A DNA stretch of 64,000 nucleotides. Source: Methylocapsa sp. S129. Its GTDB lineage: Bacteria > Pseudomonadota > Alphaproteobacteria > Rhizobiales > Beijerinckiaceae. Positions 14,301 to 24,338 of this stretch are shown here, in pieces; position 1 is the stretch's first letter; each line of letters begins with the position of its first letter. The stretch covers positions 789,125 through 853,124 of the forward strand of contig NZ_LMUI01000011.1 in NCBI RefSeq assembly GCF_009765995.1. Direction: 5' to 3'. Below the pieces are notes generated by a model. It did no database searches. It worked only from the letters and a program-made list of their open reading frames with translations, and was not told the origin of the DNA. The position numbers and the translations under genes are program-made.

Positions 14301-16832
14301 ATGTCGAACCAATTCTCGCAATGGTTTTGGCGGGGCGCGCATTGGATTTGGACGTCTTTTGCGCGCCGCCCGCTGTTGCCGCTTCAATATTTTGAAGATG
14401 TTCTCGCGGTCGAGTTCCGCGCCATCAACGAGCGTCGCAAAGAGCATGGCCGACCGAAGGTCTCGCCGTTTGCGCCGCCGCCCGCGCGCCGCCCGGAGCC
14501 ATCGCTGGTCAGGCCCCGCGCGCCGGAATCGAAACGGTCGCGCAAACTTTCACCCGATCCGCGCAAGCTCTTCGCCAGCGCCGCGGATCATGTCGACGCG
14601 GCCGTTCGCATTGATGCGCTTGCGCAGCCGCGCGTCGACCTCCGCCACCCCGATTACGACAAGACTCGTCCGCAACCCGTACCATGCGACGCGAACGGTC
14701 TCGCTTTTTCAGGCGGCGGGATCCGCTCGGCGGCGGTTTGTCTGGGAGTACTGCAGGCGATTCATGCGCGCCGCCTCCTCGAATCGATCGACTATCTCTC
14801 CACCGTGTCCGGCGGCGGCTATATCGGCGCGTGCCTAAGCGCCGCCATGAGCACGCGCGGCGGCGGCGCGTTCCCGTTCGGCGACGACGTCTTCGACAGC
14901 ATCGCCGTCGCCCATTTGCGCAACTATTCCAACTATCTGATGCCGCGCGGCCGCAGTGGCGTAAGGAACATCGCGGAAGCCGCCGCCATCATCCTGCGTG
15001 GGCTGCTCGCCAATTTCGTCATCGTACTTGCCTGCCTGCTCGGCGGGGCGCTTCTCACGTTTGTCGCCTATCCCGATGCCGGATCGTTGGTTCGTGGGAG
15101 CTTTGCGCCGCGCCTGATCGACGGATTGTTATTTCACGCCATCGCGGTCAATGATCTTGTGGGAGAACAGCCGTTCAGGCTGACGCTCTGCTTGATCGTC
15201 CTAATAACGGCGGCGCTCGTTCTTTGGGCCGTGCTGCGTTCGCGTCCATGGCTTGACCGCTATACCGATGACGCCGATAGCGACGCGCTCCGCATCGCCC
15301 GCGTCCTGATGATCATGACCGCGGTCGTTGCGTTTCTCGATCTCCAGCCGGTTGCAATCGCATTCACCGTGCATGTCCACCGCTATCTGGAAAAAGAGCT
15401 TTTCTCTCCAGCCTATCTGCCAACAATCGTCGGCGCTTTGGGCGCTTTCAGTGGCGCCGTATCCGCGCTGAGCAGCTTTCTCGGCAGATTTCTCACAACG
15501 AGCGAGCGCGCCACAGACTGGAGCACTTTCGCGCTGCGCATCGCGACGCAGGGCTTGATCTTTGTTGCGGCGCTGGTCCTGCCGGTCGCGATCTGGATCG
15601 CCTATCTCGAACTTTCGCTCTGGATGATGAACGGCTCGGTCGTCCTGGCGGCCATCGCGGCGTTTGGGGTCGCGGCGCTTATCATGATCGCCTTGCAAGC
15701 CAATGGCTATTCGCTGCATCGCTTCTATCGCGACCGGCTGAGCGAGGCTTTTCTGTTCCGCGCTCCCAAACAAGGCGACGATGCCGTGACCTCGCTCGAC
15801 GATTTGAAGCTATCGGAGCTGCAGGGAGACGTCGGCCCTTATCACATCGTCAATTCCGCCTTGAATGTGGAAGGATCAAAAGAAGCCAACCGGCGCGGGC
15901 GCAACGCCGATTTCTTCATGTTCACGCGCGATTTTGTCGGCAGCGATCTGACGCATTATGCGCGGGCGCACGACATGGAGCGGATCGACCCGCGGCTCAA
16001 TCTCGCGACCGCGATGGCGATATCGGGCGCCGCGGTCTCGGCGAATATGGGTTCGTCCACGGTGAGGCTGCTGTCGCCGAGCCTGGCGCTTCTCAACATC
16101 CGGCTGGGTTATTGGCTGCGCAATCCGCTTGATCTCGCGACGAAATCAGGGGGCGCTTTGCAAAGAGGGTTGAACGGGCTGTTGGGGAAATTCTATCTGC
16201 TTCTGGAAATGCTCAACCAACTCGACGAGGCGAGCCGCAACATCCTGCTCACCGACGGCGGCCATATCGAGAATCTCGGAATCTACGAGCTGTTGAAGCG
16301 CGGTTGTCAGCTCGTTATTGTCGTCGACGCGGAAGCCGATCCCAGCATGTCTTTTCCGTCCCTGCTGACGCTGGAGCGCTATGCGCGCATTGATCTGGGC
16401 GTGCGGATCGCGCTGCCCTGGGAAGAGATCGCGGCGATGACCAAATCCGTCGATGCGCATATGGATGCGGATCGCGTTTGCTCCAACGGGCCCCATTGCG
16501 CGATCGGCCGGGTGACCTACGAGACCGGCGCCGAGGGAATCATAATTTACTTCAAATCCTCGCTGACCGGCGATGAGAAGGACTATATTCTCGATTACAA
16601 GAAGCGTTATCCGTCATTCCCGCATGAGAACACGGGCGACCAGTTTTTCACCGAGGAGCAGTTTGAAGTCTATCGGGCGCTCGGCTATCACATGGTCGAT
16701 GGCGTTTTTGGCGGCTCGGATAGTTTCAGCTTTCCATCGACCGGCCCCGGCGCCTTTGCCGATCGTCTCGCCGTGATCGCCGCGGTTCGCGCCATGCTCG
16801 GAGCGGCAACGCCGGAATGGGTCACGCCTTGA
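14301..16832 (+). CDS. Large membrane-embedded patatin-like phospholipase
   Basis: An 843-residue protein in which the patatin catalytic dyad is far apart. The oxyanion loop SGGGIRS (137-143) and nucleophile Ser170 (TVSGGGYIG) are N-terminal, while the partner aspartate is Asp652 in LLTDGGHIENLG. Between them are about eight hydrophobic segments, roughly residues 236-252, 275-290, 300-315, 335-352, 375-398 and 410-460. Such giant patatins are known but poorly studied; acyl hydrolysis of membrane lipids at the inner membrane is the likely activity. A DUF427 gene follows 38 bases later. Confidence 0.8.
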   Translation: MSNQFSQWFWRGAHWIWTSFARRPLLPLQYFEDVLAVEFRAINERRKEHGRPKVSPFAPPPARRPEPSLVRPRAPESKRSRKLSPDPRKLFASAADHVDAAVRIDALAQPRVDLRHPDYDKTRPQPVPCDANGLAFSGGGIRSAAVCLGVLQAIHARRLLESIDYLSTVSGGGYIGACLSAAMSTRGGGAFPFGDDVFDSIAVAHLRNYSNYLMPRGRSGVRNIAEAAAIILRGLLANFVIVLACLLGGALLTFVAYPDAGSLVRGSFAPRLIDGLLFHAIAVNDLVGEQPFRLTLCLIVLITAALVLWAVLRSRPWLDRYTDDADSDALRIARVLMIMTAVVAFLDLQPVAIAFTVHVHRYLEKELFSPAYLPTIVGALGAFSGAVSALSSFLGRFLTTSERATDWSTFALRIATQGLIFVAALVLPVAIWIAYLELSLWMMNGSVVLAAIAAFGVAALIMIALQANGYSLHRFYRDRLSEAFLFRAPKQGDDAVTSLDDLKLSELQGDVGPYHIVNSALNVEGSKEANRRGRNADFFMFTRDFVGSDLTHYARAHDMERIDPRLNLATAMAISGAAVSANMGSSTVRLLSPSLALLNIRLGYWLRNPLDLATKSGGALQRGLNGLLGKFYLLLEMLNQLDEASRNILLTDGGHIENLGIYELLKRGCQLVIVVDAEADPSMSFPSLLTLERYARIDLGVRIALPWEEIAAMTKSVDAHMDADRVCSNGPHCAIGRVTYETGAEGIIIYFKSSLTGDEKDYILDYKKRYPSFPHENTGDQFFTEEQFEVYRALGYHMVDGVFGGSDSFSFPSTGPGAFADRLAVIAAVRAMLGAATPEWVTP

Positions 16833-16870
16833 GCCGGCGCGTCGTCCGGCGGATAAAGGAACATAAAGCC

Positions 16871-17254
16871 ATGACAGCCAAACCGATCAAGATTCCCGGA
16901 CCCGATCATCCGATCGTGATCCAGCCGAACCCGGCGCGCGTCGTCGTCACGATCGCTGGACGCGTCGTAGCCGACACGACGAAGGCCCTGGCGCTACGCG
17001 AGGCGTCCTATCCCGCCGTCCAATATATCCCGCGCAAAGATGTCGATATGGCGCTGCTGGAGCGGACGGATCGCGCGACCTATTGTCCCTATAAAGGCGA
17101 ATGCGCCTATTACAGCATCCCCCTTGGCGGCGAGCGGTCGGCGAACGCCGTATGGACCTACGAGAGCCCGTTCGCCCCTGTCGCCGAGATCAAGGACCAT
17201 CTCGCCTTCTATCCCGACCGGGTCGATGCGATCGAGGAGCGGCGGGAGGGCTGA
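16871..17254 (+). CDS. DUF427 domain-containing protein
   Basis: A 127-residue protein made of a single DUF427 domain, a small beta-rich fold of unknown function found across bacteria and fungi. Recognisable segments are VVVTIAGRVVADTTKALALREASYPAVQYIPRKDVDM, RATYCPYKGECAYYSI and the ending AFYPDRVDAI. The start at 16871 has AAAGGA ten bases upstream; an in-frame extension to 16817 would overlap the patatin stop and is less likely. It may be co-transcribed with the patatin. No catalytic role can be assigned. Confidence 0.85.
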   Translation: MTAKPIKIPGPDHPIVIQPNPARVVVTIAGRVVADTTKALALREASYPAVQYIPRKDVDMALLERTDRATYCPYKGECAYYSIPLGGERSANAVWTYESPFAPVAEIKDHLAFYPDRVDAIEERREG

Positions 17255-17310
17255 GGAGCGGCGCGGCGCCTCGCATACGAGATCAGCGGTTCGCTTCGCT
17301 CCTCCCGCGC

Positions 17311-18249
17311 TTACTTGCCCGAGCCCGCCGTCAGTCCCATCACGATATAGCGCTCGAGGAATATTCCGATCAGCACCAGCGGCGCGATCGCCGCCGTCGA
17401 CAGCGCGGCCATCGTCCACCAATTGATCCCTTGCGATCCCGTCTGGCTCGCGACCATGACGGGGAGCGTTTGCGCGTCGAAACCGGTCAACAGCGATGCG
17501 AAGAAATACTCATTCCAGCAAAGAACGATCGACAGGATGAAAGCGGCGACCATTCCAGGCATCGCGATCGGCAATACGATGCGGAAAAACGCCCCCCAGA
17601 TCGAGCAGCCGTCGACGAGCGCCGCCTGTTCGATCTCGTTGGGGATCGTGTCGAACTGATCGCGCATGACCCAGATCACGATCGGCAGCACCATCAGCGT
17701 GTAAACGAGGATAAGGCCGATGCGCGTATCGAGCAGCGCGAGCTCCTTGTAGAGAATGAGGAAGGGCATCGCCAAAACGACGGGTGGCAGGATGAGTTGC
17801 GACAGGAAGAAAAAGGAAATGTCCTTGTTGCGCCATACCCCGAATTTATAATCGAACCGGCTGAGGCCATAAGCGGCGAGCGAACCGATCACGACGGCGA
17901 GCGCTGAGGCGCCGAGCGAGCAGATGACGCTGTTGAAAAACTTGTTCAAGAATTCGTCGCGGACGTTCGAGTGGGCGAAGATGGTGTCGGGCGACAGGCC
18001 GAGTGACTGAAATCCCTTCCAACTCGGCTGGAAATCGAGCCAGGGAATGAGATGTCCCTGCGTGACGTCCCTGCCGAGCTTGAAGGATGTCGATAACGTC
18101 CAATAGAGCGGAAACAGCGCGATAAAGGTCCATAGCGCGAGCGCGGCGTAGATCAGCACGCGTTCGATGATATGGGCCCCTGTCGCCGCGGCCCTTGATG
18201 ATATGGGCGCGTTGCGCGGCGCGACGCCGTTGGCGACTTCAGCGCTCAC
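17311..18249 (-). CDS. Carbohydrate ABC transporter permease (MalG/UgpE-like)
   Basis: A 312-residue inner-membrane permease with six predicted helices. The ATPase-coupling EAA loop reads IEQAALVDGCSIWGAFFRIVLPIAMPG at about 210-236. It pairs with the larger permease encoded 48 bases upstream. The start is GTG at 18249 after GGAGGGA. Last gene of the importer operon (ATPase, creatininase remnant, binding protein, permease, permease). A carbohydrate or polyol is the likely cargo; the exact sugar is unknown. Confidence 0.9.
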   Translation of the reverse strand: MSAEVANGVAPRNAPISSRAAATGAHIIERVLIYAALALWTFIALFPLYWTLSTSFKLGRDVTQGHLIPWLDFQPSWKGFQSLGLSPDTIFAHSNVRDEFLNKFFNSVICSLGASALAVVIGSLAAYGLSRFDYKFGVWRNKDISFFFLSQLILPPVVLAMPFLILYKELALLDTRIGLILVYTLMVLPIVIWVMRDQFDTIPNEIEQAALVDGCSIWGAFFRIVLPIAMPGMVAAFILSIVLCWNEYFFASLLTGFDAQTLPVMVASQTGSQGINWWTMAALSTAAIAPLVLIGIFLERYIVMGLTAGSGK

Positions 18250-18297
18250 GCTGTCCCTCCTTCTTCGCGAATTCCACGACGTGCAATGTTCGCGTCC

Positions 18298-19395
18298 TCA
18301 GGTCATCTTTTGCATGAATCGCCCCAGCGCTTTGAGCAGCAGCGTGACGAAGATGATGATAATGATGAGATAGACCTCCGCGATCATTGTCGCGTAGCCG
18401 ACATTGGAGCGGTCGCGGTATTCGCGGTAGATGAAGCTGGAGATGGTGTCGGTCGCGCCGCCAGGTCCGCCCGCAGTGACGTTGATGACGATGTCGGCGA
18501 GCTTCAATTCGAAAATGACCCGCAGCACGATCGCCGTCACGCTGACCGGCAGCATCAAGGGAAAGGTGATCTCCCAGAACGATTGCCAGCGATTGGCGCC
18601 GTCGACCTTGGCGGCTTCCTTTACGTCGACCGGCAACGCCTGCAGTCCGGCGAGCAGCATGATGACGATGAAGGGAATCCACACCCAGCTATCCATGATG
18701 ACGATGCTCGTTCGAGCGATCCAGGGCGAGGTGAAGAAAGCGGGGTTCTCCCAACCGATAGCTCTGGCGAAGGTCGCGGCGGGGCCGAAGCGGTTCTCCA
18801 TGATCGACTTGCCGATCATCCAACTGACCGCGACGGGGCTCAGCATGAAGGGCAGCAGAAAGGCGACGCGAAAGAATTTGCGCGCGCGAATGTCGGCGTT
18901 GAGAAGCAAAGCGAGGCCGAAGGCGATGGCGTATTGGACGAGCACCGTCAACGCATAGATCGCCATATTGCTGAGCGCGTTCCAGAAATAGGAATCGCCC
19001 CAGAGCGTGCGCAGATTGTCGAAGCCGTTGAAGTGATGTCCCGACTGGGCGTTGAGGTTCCAGTCGGTGAATGCGATATAGAGCCCAAAGATCGTGGGAA
19101 AGATCACCATCGCGGCGGTGAAGAGGAGCGCGGGCAGAACGAACGCCGCCTGCTGGCCGGCTTCGCCGCGGGTCAGAATCTGGCTGCTCCCGAGCGCTAC
19201 GCCCCAGAAAATGTACGTATAGAGAACCGGCCGCCAGTTCGCGAAGCCGATCGTCAGGACGCCGGCGGCGTCCAACGTCTGAAGCGCCACGACGGCGATG
19301 AGCAACAGCGTTGCGAGTCGGAAGAGCCAACGCCCCAGCCGAACGCGCCTTTCCGACAAGTCCTCATGCGCCGCTTCGAATTTGCCCCCGGTCAC
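18298..19395 (-). CDS. Carbohydrate ABC transporter permease (MalF/UgpA-like)
   Basis: A 365-residue permease from a GTG at 19395 with GGAAG upstream; a TTG at 19443 would add 16 residues. The N-terminal part carries an extra hydrophobic segment and then the six-helix MalF-type domain. The EAA loop is EAAKVDGANRWQSFWEITFPLMLP, and NVTAGGPGGATDTISSFIYREYRD is typical of the class. It forms the heterodimeric channel with the following permease and would be energised by the ATPase at 21695-22756. Confidence 0.88.
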   Translation of the reverse strand: MTGGKFEAAHEDLSERRVRLGRWLFRLATLLLIAVVALQTLDAAGVLTIGFANWRPVLYTYIFWGVALGSSQILTRGEAGQQAAFVLPALLFTAAMVIFPTIFGLYIAFTDWNLNAQSGHHFNGFDNLRTLWGDSYFWNALSNMAIYALTVLVQYAIAFGLALLLNADIRARKFFRVAFLLPFMLSPVAVSWMIGKSIMENRFGPAATFARAIGWENPAFFTSPWIARTSIVIMDSWVWIPFIVIMLLAGLQALPVDVKEAAKVDGANRWQSFWEITFPLMLPVSVTAIVLRVIFELKLADIVINVTAGGPGGATDTISSFIYREYRDRSNVGYATMIAEVYLIIIIIFVTLLLKALGRFMQKMT

Positions 19396-19520
19396 TGACT
19401 CTTCCCATGCGGCCTGGCGACCCTGCGGTTCGCGGCGCTCCAAATTCTTCTATCGCCCCTTCGCGGCGAAGCTTTGCGCGCCGCGGAGGGGCTGTTTGAC
19501 GGGAGGATCGGTCGCCGGGT

Positions 19521-21179
19521 TCAGAGGCCCATTGCGATCCTATAATATTTGACCTGGTTTTCCCGACCGAGCTTGTCGGTCAGTTTCTCCCAGGCCGCCG
19601 CGATATTGTCGGCGCCCTGCTGCGCGGTCTCCTTGCCGGCGAAGGTCTTCTGCAGCTCGTCCTCGGCGATGCTGTAATATTGGAAAATGCCGGGAATGCG
19701 CGGCTCGATCGCCGAGTTCGGATGATTGTAGGACGTCGACTGCGAGTCCATGTAGGAGCCGATGTATTTCTTGTCGTATCCCGCCAGGGCCCACAGGTCG
19801 AGATTGGTGTGGCTCTTGCGATAGGGCTGGAAGCCGGAGGGATAGGCCGAGGTCCACATCGACAGATCCTTGCCGCCGAGATGCGCCGCCGCGCTCCACG
19901 CCGCCTTGTGCCGTTTGGAATCGGCGTCGACCGTCTTCATCACGTAAATGCCCCACCCGAGGTAGGCCATGTTGGGCGCGATGTTCGGACCGCTCGCGAG
20001 TTTCTCCCAGGCGCCTTTGCGGAAATTATAGACGTCGTCGGAGCCCGGCAGGATGTCGAAGCTGAGCGCGTCGCCGATGGTCGCTGTGTCGCTCGTCTTG
20101 GCGACCGTGCCGATGTCGCCCCACCATTCCAGCAGCGAGCCGGTGCCGGTGAGGAATTGCTGGAAGGCCGTCGTGCCGGGGTCGGCGTTGATCTGGTCCG
20201 CGGGCTCGTAGGGCAAGCAGTCGATCACGTCCTGGATCGCGCGGACGAAGGCGGGGTTGTTGACCTGCGGCTTCATATTCTCGTCGAACAGCCAGTTCTT
20301 TTCGCCGGGATATTTGGCGTAGGCGGTTGCGCGGCTGCACAGGAAGTAGAAGCAAAAGCCGCCCCAGGGCTTGGGCTGGTCGAGGAAGCCGTAGACGTCC
20401 TTGCCCTTGACCTTCTTGCCTTTGAGGAACTTGTTGATCGGCAATACCTGCTGCCAGGTCTTCGGCGGACCCCAATCGCCTTTGCCGCCCCCGTCTTTCC
20501 AGGCCTTGGCGAGGTCGGGATCGGAGAAGACGTCCGTGCGGATGTTCATCGTGTGGCAATCGCTATCGATCGTGACGCGATGAATCTTGCCGTTCCAGGC
20601 GCCGACCGGCGGCTTGAGGTAATTGACGATGTCGTCGAATTCGATCTGCTTCATCACCCAGTCGGGCATTTCCGACAGAAGGTCCTTGACGCCCATGTCG
20701 CCTTCGAACGGCGCGCCCATTTCGATGATGTCGAAGTCGACGGTGCCGGTCGCGATCGACTGCTGCAGGCGTGCGTTGTAATCGGCCTGGGCGAGGTCGA
20801 TCCATTTGATCTTGGCGCCGGTGTAGGCCTCCCAGGGCGTCAGGAAGCCACGGAACAGGAAGTTGTGAAGGTTCTGGTTGTTCAGACCCATGAAGGAGAA
20901 TTCGATGCCTTTGAATTCGCCGGGCTGGACGGTGGCCTTGGTCGGCTCGAGGCAGAGTTCGCCGACTTTCTGCCAGTCGGCGTCGGTCGGCGATCCATTG
21001 CCGGCGCCTGGAATTTTCATGATCTGGGCGACGATGCTATCGGCGGCGTAAGCCGGCGTGGCCGAGAGGGCCAAAGAGCCGTTGGCGGCGATCGCCGCGG
21101 CCGCGCCAGCGGCGCCTTTCATGAGCTGGCGGCGACTGGCCTGCATCGCCATCAATTGTTCATAAACCTGAAGTCGCAT
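19521..21179 (-). CDS. Extracellular sugar-binding protein of an ABC importer, Tat-type leader
   Basis: A 552-residue solute-binding protein of family 1, larger than the usual 420-450. The N-terminus MRLQVYEQLMAMQASRRQLMKGAAGAAAA carries a twin-arginine-like SRRQLMK followed by a hydrophobic run and an AYA/AD cleavage site near residue 46, suggesting Tat export. The body has typical segments IKWIDLAQADYNARLQQSIATGTVDFDIIEM and GSLLEWWGDIG, and many aromatic residues expected for sugar stacking. The start at 21179 follows GGGAGGGA. It sits between the creatininase remnant and the two permeases. Confidence 0.88.
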   Translation of the reverse strand: MRLQVYEQLMAMQASRRQLMKGAAGAAAAIAANGSLALSATPAYAADSIVAQIMKIPGAGNGSPTDADWQKVGELCLEPTKATVQPGEFKGIEFSFMGLNNQNLHNFLFRGFLTPWEAYTGAKIKWIDLAQADYNARLQQSIATGTVDFDIIEMGAPFEGDMGVKDLLSEMPDWVMKQIEFDDIVNYLKPPVGAWNGKIHRVTIDSDCHTMNIRTDVFSDPDLAKAWKDGGGKGDWGPPKTWQQVLPINKFLKGKKVKGKDVYGFLDQPKPWGGFCFYFLCSRATAYAKYPGEKNWLFDENMKPQVNNPAFVRAIQDVIDCLPYEPADQINADPGTTAFQQFLTGTGSLLEWWGDIGTVAKTSDTATIGDALSFDILPGSDDVYNFRKGAWEKLASGPNIAPNMAYLGWGIYVMKTVDADSKRHKAAWSAAAHLGGKDLSMWTSAYPSGFQPYRKSHTNLDLWALAGYDKKYIGSYMDSQSTSYNHPNSAIEPRIPGIFQYYSIAEDELQKTFAGKETAQQGADNIAAAWEKLTDKLGRENQVKYYRIAMGL

Positions 21180-21434
21180 GATGATCCCTCCCGATTGTCT
21201 TGTTTTTTAACGACGATCCTCGCGTCCGTCGGATCTTCACCGACTCCTACGCAAACGGACGTCGCCCCGCTTCGCCCGGCTCTTCGCTTTGCGAATGCCC
21301 GGCAGCGCGCAGGAATCCAAGGGGAACGGCGCCCACATGCTAGTATGCAACAGGCCTGAGGGAAGTCAATCAGCTTGCCCTTCACAGGACTTGCGGCGCC
21401 TGACGCGACTGACCCGCTCGCCGCGCTTGAACTC

Positions 21435-21690
21435 TCAAGGGCTCTTCAAGGCCGCGTGAAGGCGCGCGAGGATCCGATCGCGACCCTGGCCGCCCAGATC
21501 GGCCGTCGCATGGCGGGCGCTGCGCGCGTGCCATTTCTCGTCTGACAGCCGCGCGAGATCGACCCCTTCGGGGCGCAGCGCCATCCGCAGCGATGTCTCG
21601 CCGAGGCCCGCATGATCAAAGGGATAGCCGTCGATCGTCTCCGGCGTCATCAGCGGATGCGCCTTGATCCCATTGAACGGATCGCCGCGA
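21435..21690 (-). pseudogene. C-terminal remnant of a creatininase-family amidohydrolase
   Basis: An open frame of about 85 codons reads RGDPFNGIKAHPLM then TPETIDGYPFDHAGLGETS and continues with a helix ending RILARLHAALKSP. This is the C-terminal third of a creatininase-type enzyme, including the DHAGxGETS motif that closes its active site. The N-terminal metal-binding two thirds (about 190 residues) are missing: the frame runs straight into the end of the ABC ATPase gene. It lies in a sugar importer operon, where such enzymes are sometimes found. A short expressed protein from the ATG at 21650 (71 residues) is possible but unlikely to be active. Confidence 0.65.
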
Positions 21691-21694
21691 GATC

Positions 21695-22756
<1,062 letters not shown>

Positions 22757-22925
22757 GCCTCCGCTCCCCCTTGCAGTTTGCCGCCGCGCGCGCAAATCTT
22801 TGGGGCGAAGCTATTCCATCGCGGCCGCGTCGTCGAGCCAATGCGGACGATGAGCGAGCAAGGTGGACCTGACGGCGCAACCGAAGCAAAAGGCGGGGCG
22901 GCGGCGATCCGCCTCGCCCTTGCCG

Positions 22926-23285
22926 TCAATGCACGGCGATTGCGAAAATCTCGGCATGTCCGCGTCGGCGCGGAAAGGTCACTTTATCAACGCCGGTGAA
23001 CCCCGCGTTGGACGTATACCAAACCTCTCGGGTGACCGCGTTGGGATTTCCGCATCGGCTCTTCACCGCTTCCTTGAAGGCGACCGTCCCATGTTCGGCG
23101 AAAGCGGTTCCCGAGAAGGGATATTGGACTCTTCCGATGCAATTGGCGAAAGTCCAGATATGCGTGGGGACGCCAGACGCGGCGTTTCTTTCCACATAGG
23201 TGTGGTACGCCGCCGCCGTCGCCGCACAGGGCGGTGCAAGAACGGTGACGATCGCTAGGGCGCGTAGAACGAGTTTCGCATTCAT
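22926..23285 (-). CDS. Small secreted protein of unknown function
   Basis: A 119-residue protein with a signal peptide (MNAKLVLRALAIVTVLAPPCAATAAA) and a mature part of about 93 residues. The mature part contains a Cys pair (FANCIGRV and KSRCGNP) that could form a disulfide. The ATG at 23285 is preceded by AAAGGAG; a GTG one codon earlier is possible. No known domain. It ends 170 bases before the divergent ABC ATPase start. Confidence 0.6.
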   Translation of the reverse strand: MNAKLVLRALAIVTVLAPPCAATAAAYHTYVERNAASGVPTHIWTFANCIGRVQYPFSGTAFAEHGTVAFKEAVKSRCGNPNAVTREVWYTSNAGFTGVDKVTFPRRRGHAEIFAIAVH

Positions 23286-23288
23286 CAC

Positions 23289-23712
23289 CCATTCTCCTTT
23301 TTTGCGCGATGTCTGCTGGCTTCGAAGCGGAGAAGCCCGACCAGAGCGCGGCCACGATCCTCATCAGTCGATACGCGCGGCGAACTGAACCCAGTGATTT
23401 TTGCTGATCGGCGCGTTGGATGATCTCGCCTTCGATATCTCCCAAGTCCAGGGGACTATCAGCCGCCGTAATGTTACTCACCGTAGTGCTACGATCCGTA
23501 GCATATAGCTGTGAGGTTCGCAAGCAGGACTTTTGCAAGGCCAAGCCAAACGGGCGGCCATTGTCCTTCGTGTGTGGATCAGGGGCGGCCGCACGATATG
23601 TGGGCTGCGCCACATCGCGCGCGGCGGCGTGGGCCTACAAGCAGCCGGGCTCGTGGATGGTCCCGCTTTATAGCGGGGCCGCGCATGGCAAGCGCTCTTT
23701 GCGGGGATCGTC
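23289..23712. other. 424-base region with no supported gene
   Basis: Several overlapping short frames occur on both strands, but none has a convincing start, signal or family resemblance. The right-hand part should hold the promoter of the small gene at 23713, and the left that of the secreted protein at 22926-23285. No repeat or stable hairpin with a T-run was seen. Confidence 0.5.
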
Positions 23713-24015
23713 ATGAAACGCTTTGCAATCGGACTGGCGGCTCTGGTCATCGCCGGCGGCAGCGGCCTGGCGGCGGCGCCATGGAAAGACATGCCGTCGT
23801 CGGTCGGCGACGGCTATTCCGAGTCCATGGGGACGACGCTTGCCTATCCTGGCCGCGATTCCGCCAATGCCTCGAATTGCTATGACGCCTGCGCGGCGAT
23901 ATGGGGCGCAGCGCTGATTGACGAATCCAAGCCCGCGAGCCGCGCGCCCATCGCTGCGCGGAACGACAGCGCCGTTAGCGCTTCTTCGGCGCCGACAAAG
24001 GGCCCGGCGACGTGA
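23713..24015 (+). CDS. Small secreted protein, possible
   Basis: A 100-residue product with a credible signal peptide (MKRFAIGLAALVIAGGSGLAAA, cut near residue 22). The mature segment of 78 residues contains CYDAC, and the tail is Ala/Ser/Pro-rich. No family recognised. The ribosome site is weak (GCGGGG). Support comes mainly from the signal sequence and from its stop overlapping the start of a second small membrane-protein frame (TGATG at 24013-24017), which suggests a two-gene unit. Confidence 0.45.
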   Translation: MKRFAIGLAALVIAGGSGLAAAPWKDMPSSVGDGYSESMGTTLAYPGRDSANASNCYDACAAIWGAALIDESKPASRAPIAARNDSAVSASSAPTKGPAT

Positions 24016-24188
24016 TGGTCCATCACTTCAAAGCGCTGCTCATCGGCGTCGGCGTCTATGGCGGCATCGGCGCGACCATGGTCGTCTTATGGGGCGCGGT
24101 CGACGCCGCTATCATCGGGGTCGCCGCGATTGTCCTCGGCGCCGGAAGACGCTTGAACAATTTCCGGCCAGGAGCCGGGCGGCGTTAG
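24015..24188 (+). CDS. 57-residue small membrane protein, possible
   Basis: The ATG at 24015 overlaps the TGA of the preceding gene. The product begins MVHHFKALLIGVGVYGGIGA and has two hydrophobic stretches (about 7-27 and 29-43) followed by a strongly basic tail (GRRLNNFRPGAGRR), so it would sit in the inner membrane with the tail in the cytosol by the positive-inside rule. No homologue is recognised. Evidence is the overlap and the clear membrane character. Confidence 0.4.
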   Translation: MVHHFKALLIGVGVYGGIGATMVVLWGAVDAAIIGVAAIVLGAGRRLNNFRPGAGRR

Positions 24189-24338
24189 CAATCCTTGCTT
24201 GCGCGACAAAGAGGGCGACCTTGCGGCCGCCGCGCGACATAAGAAATCAGCGATGGGCGTCTCAGACCACCTTATGCGAGCGGCGCCCGAAAGCGCCACT
24301 GACAACGACACATCGACGCCCTCGGCTCCCGAACGCAA

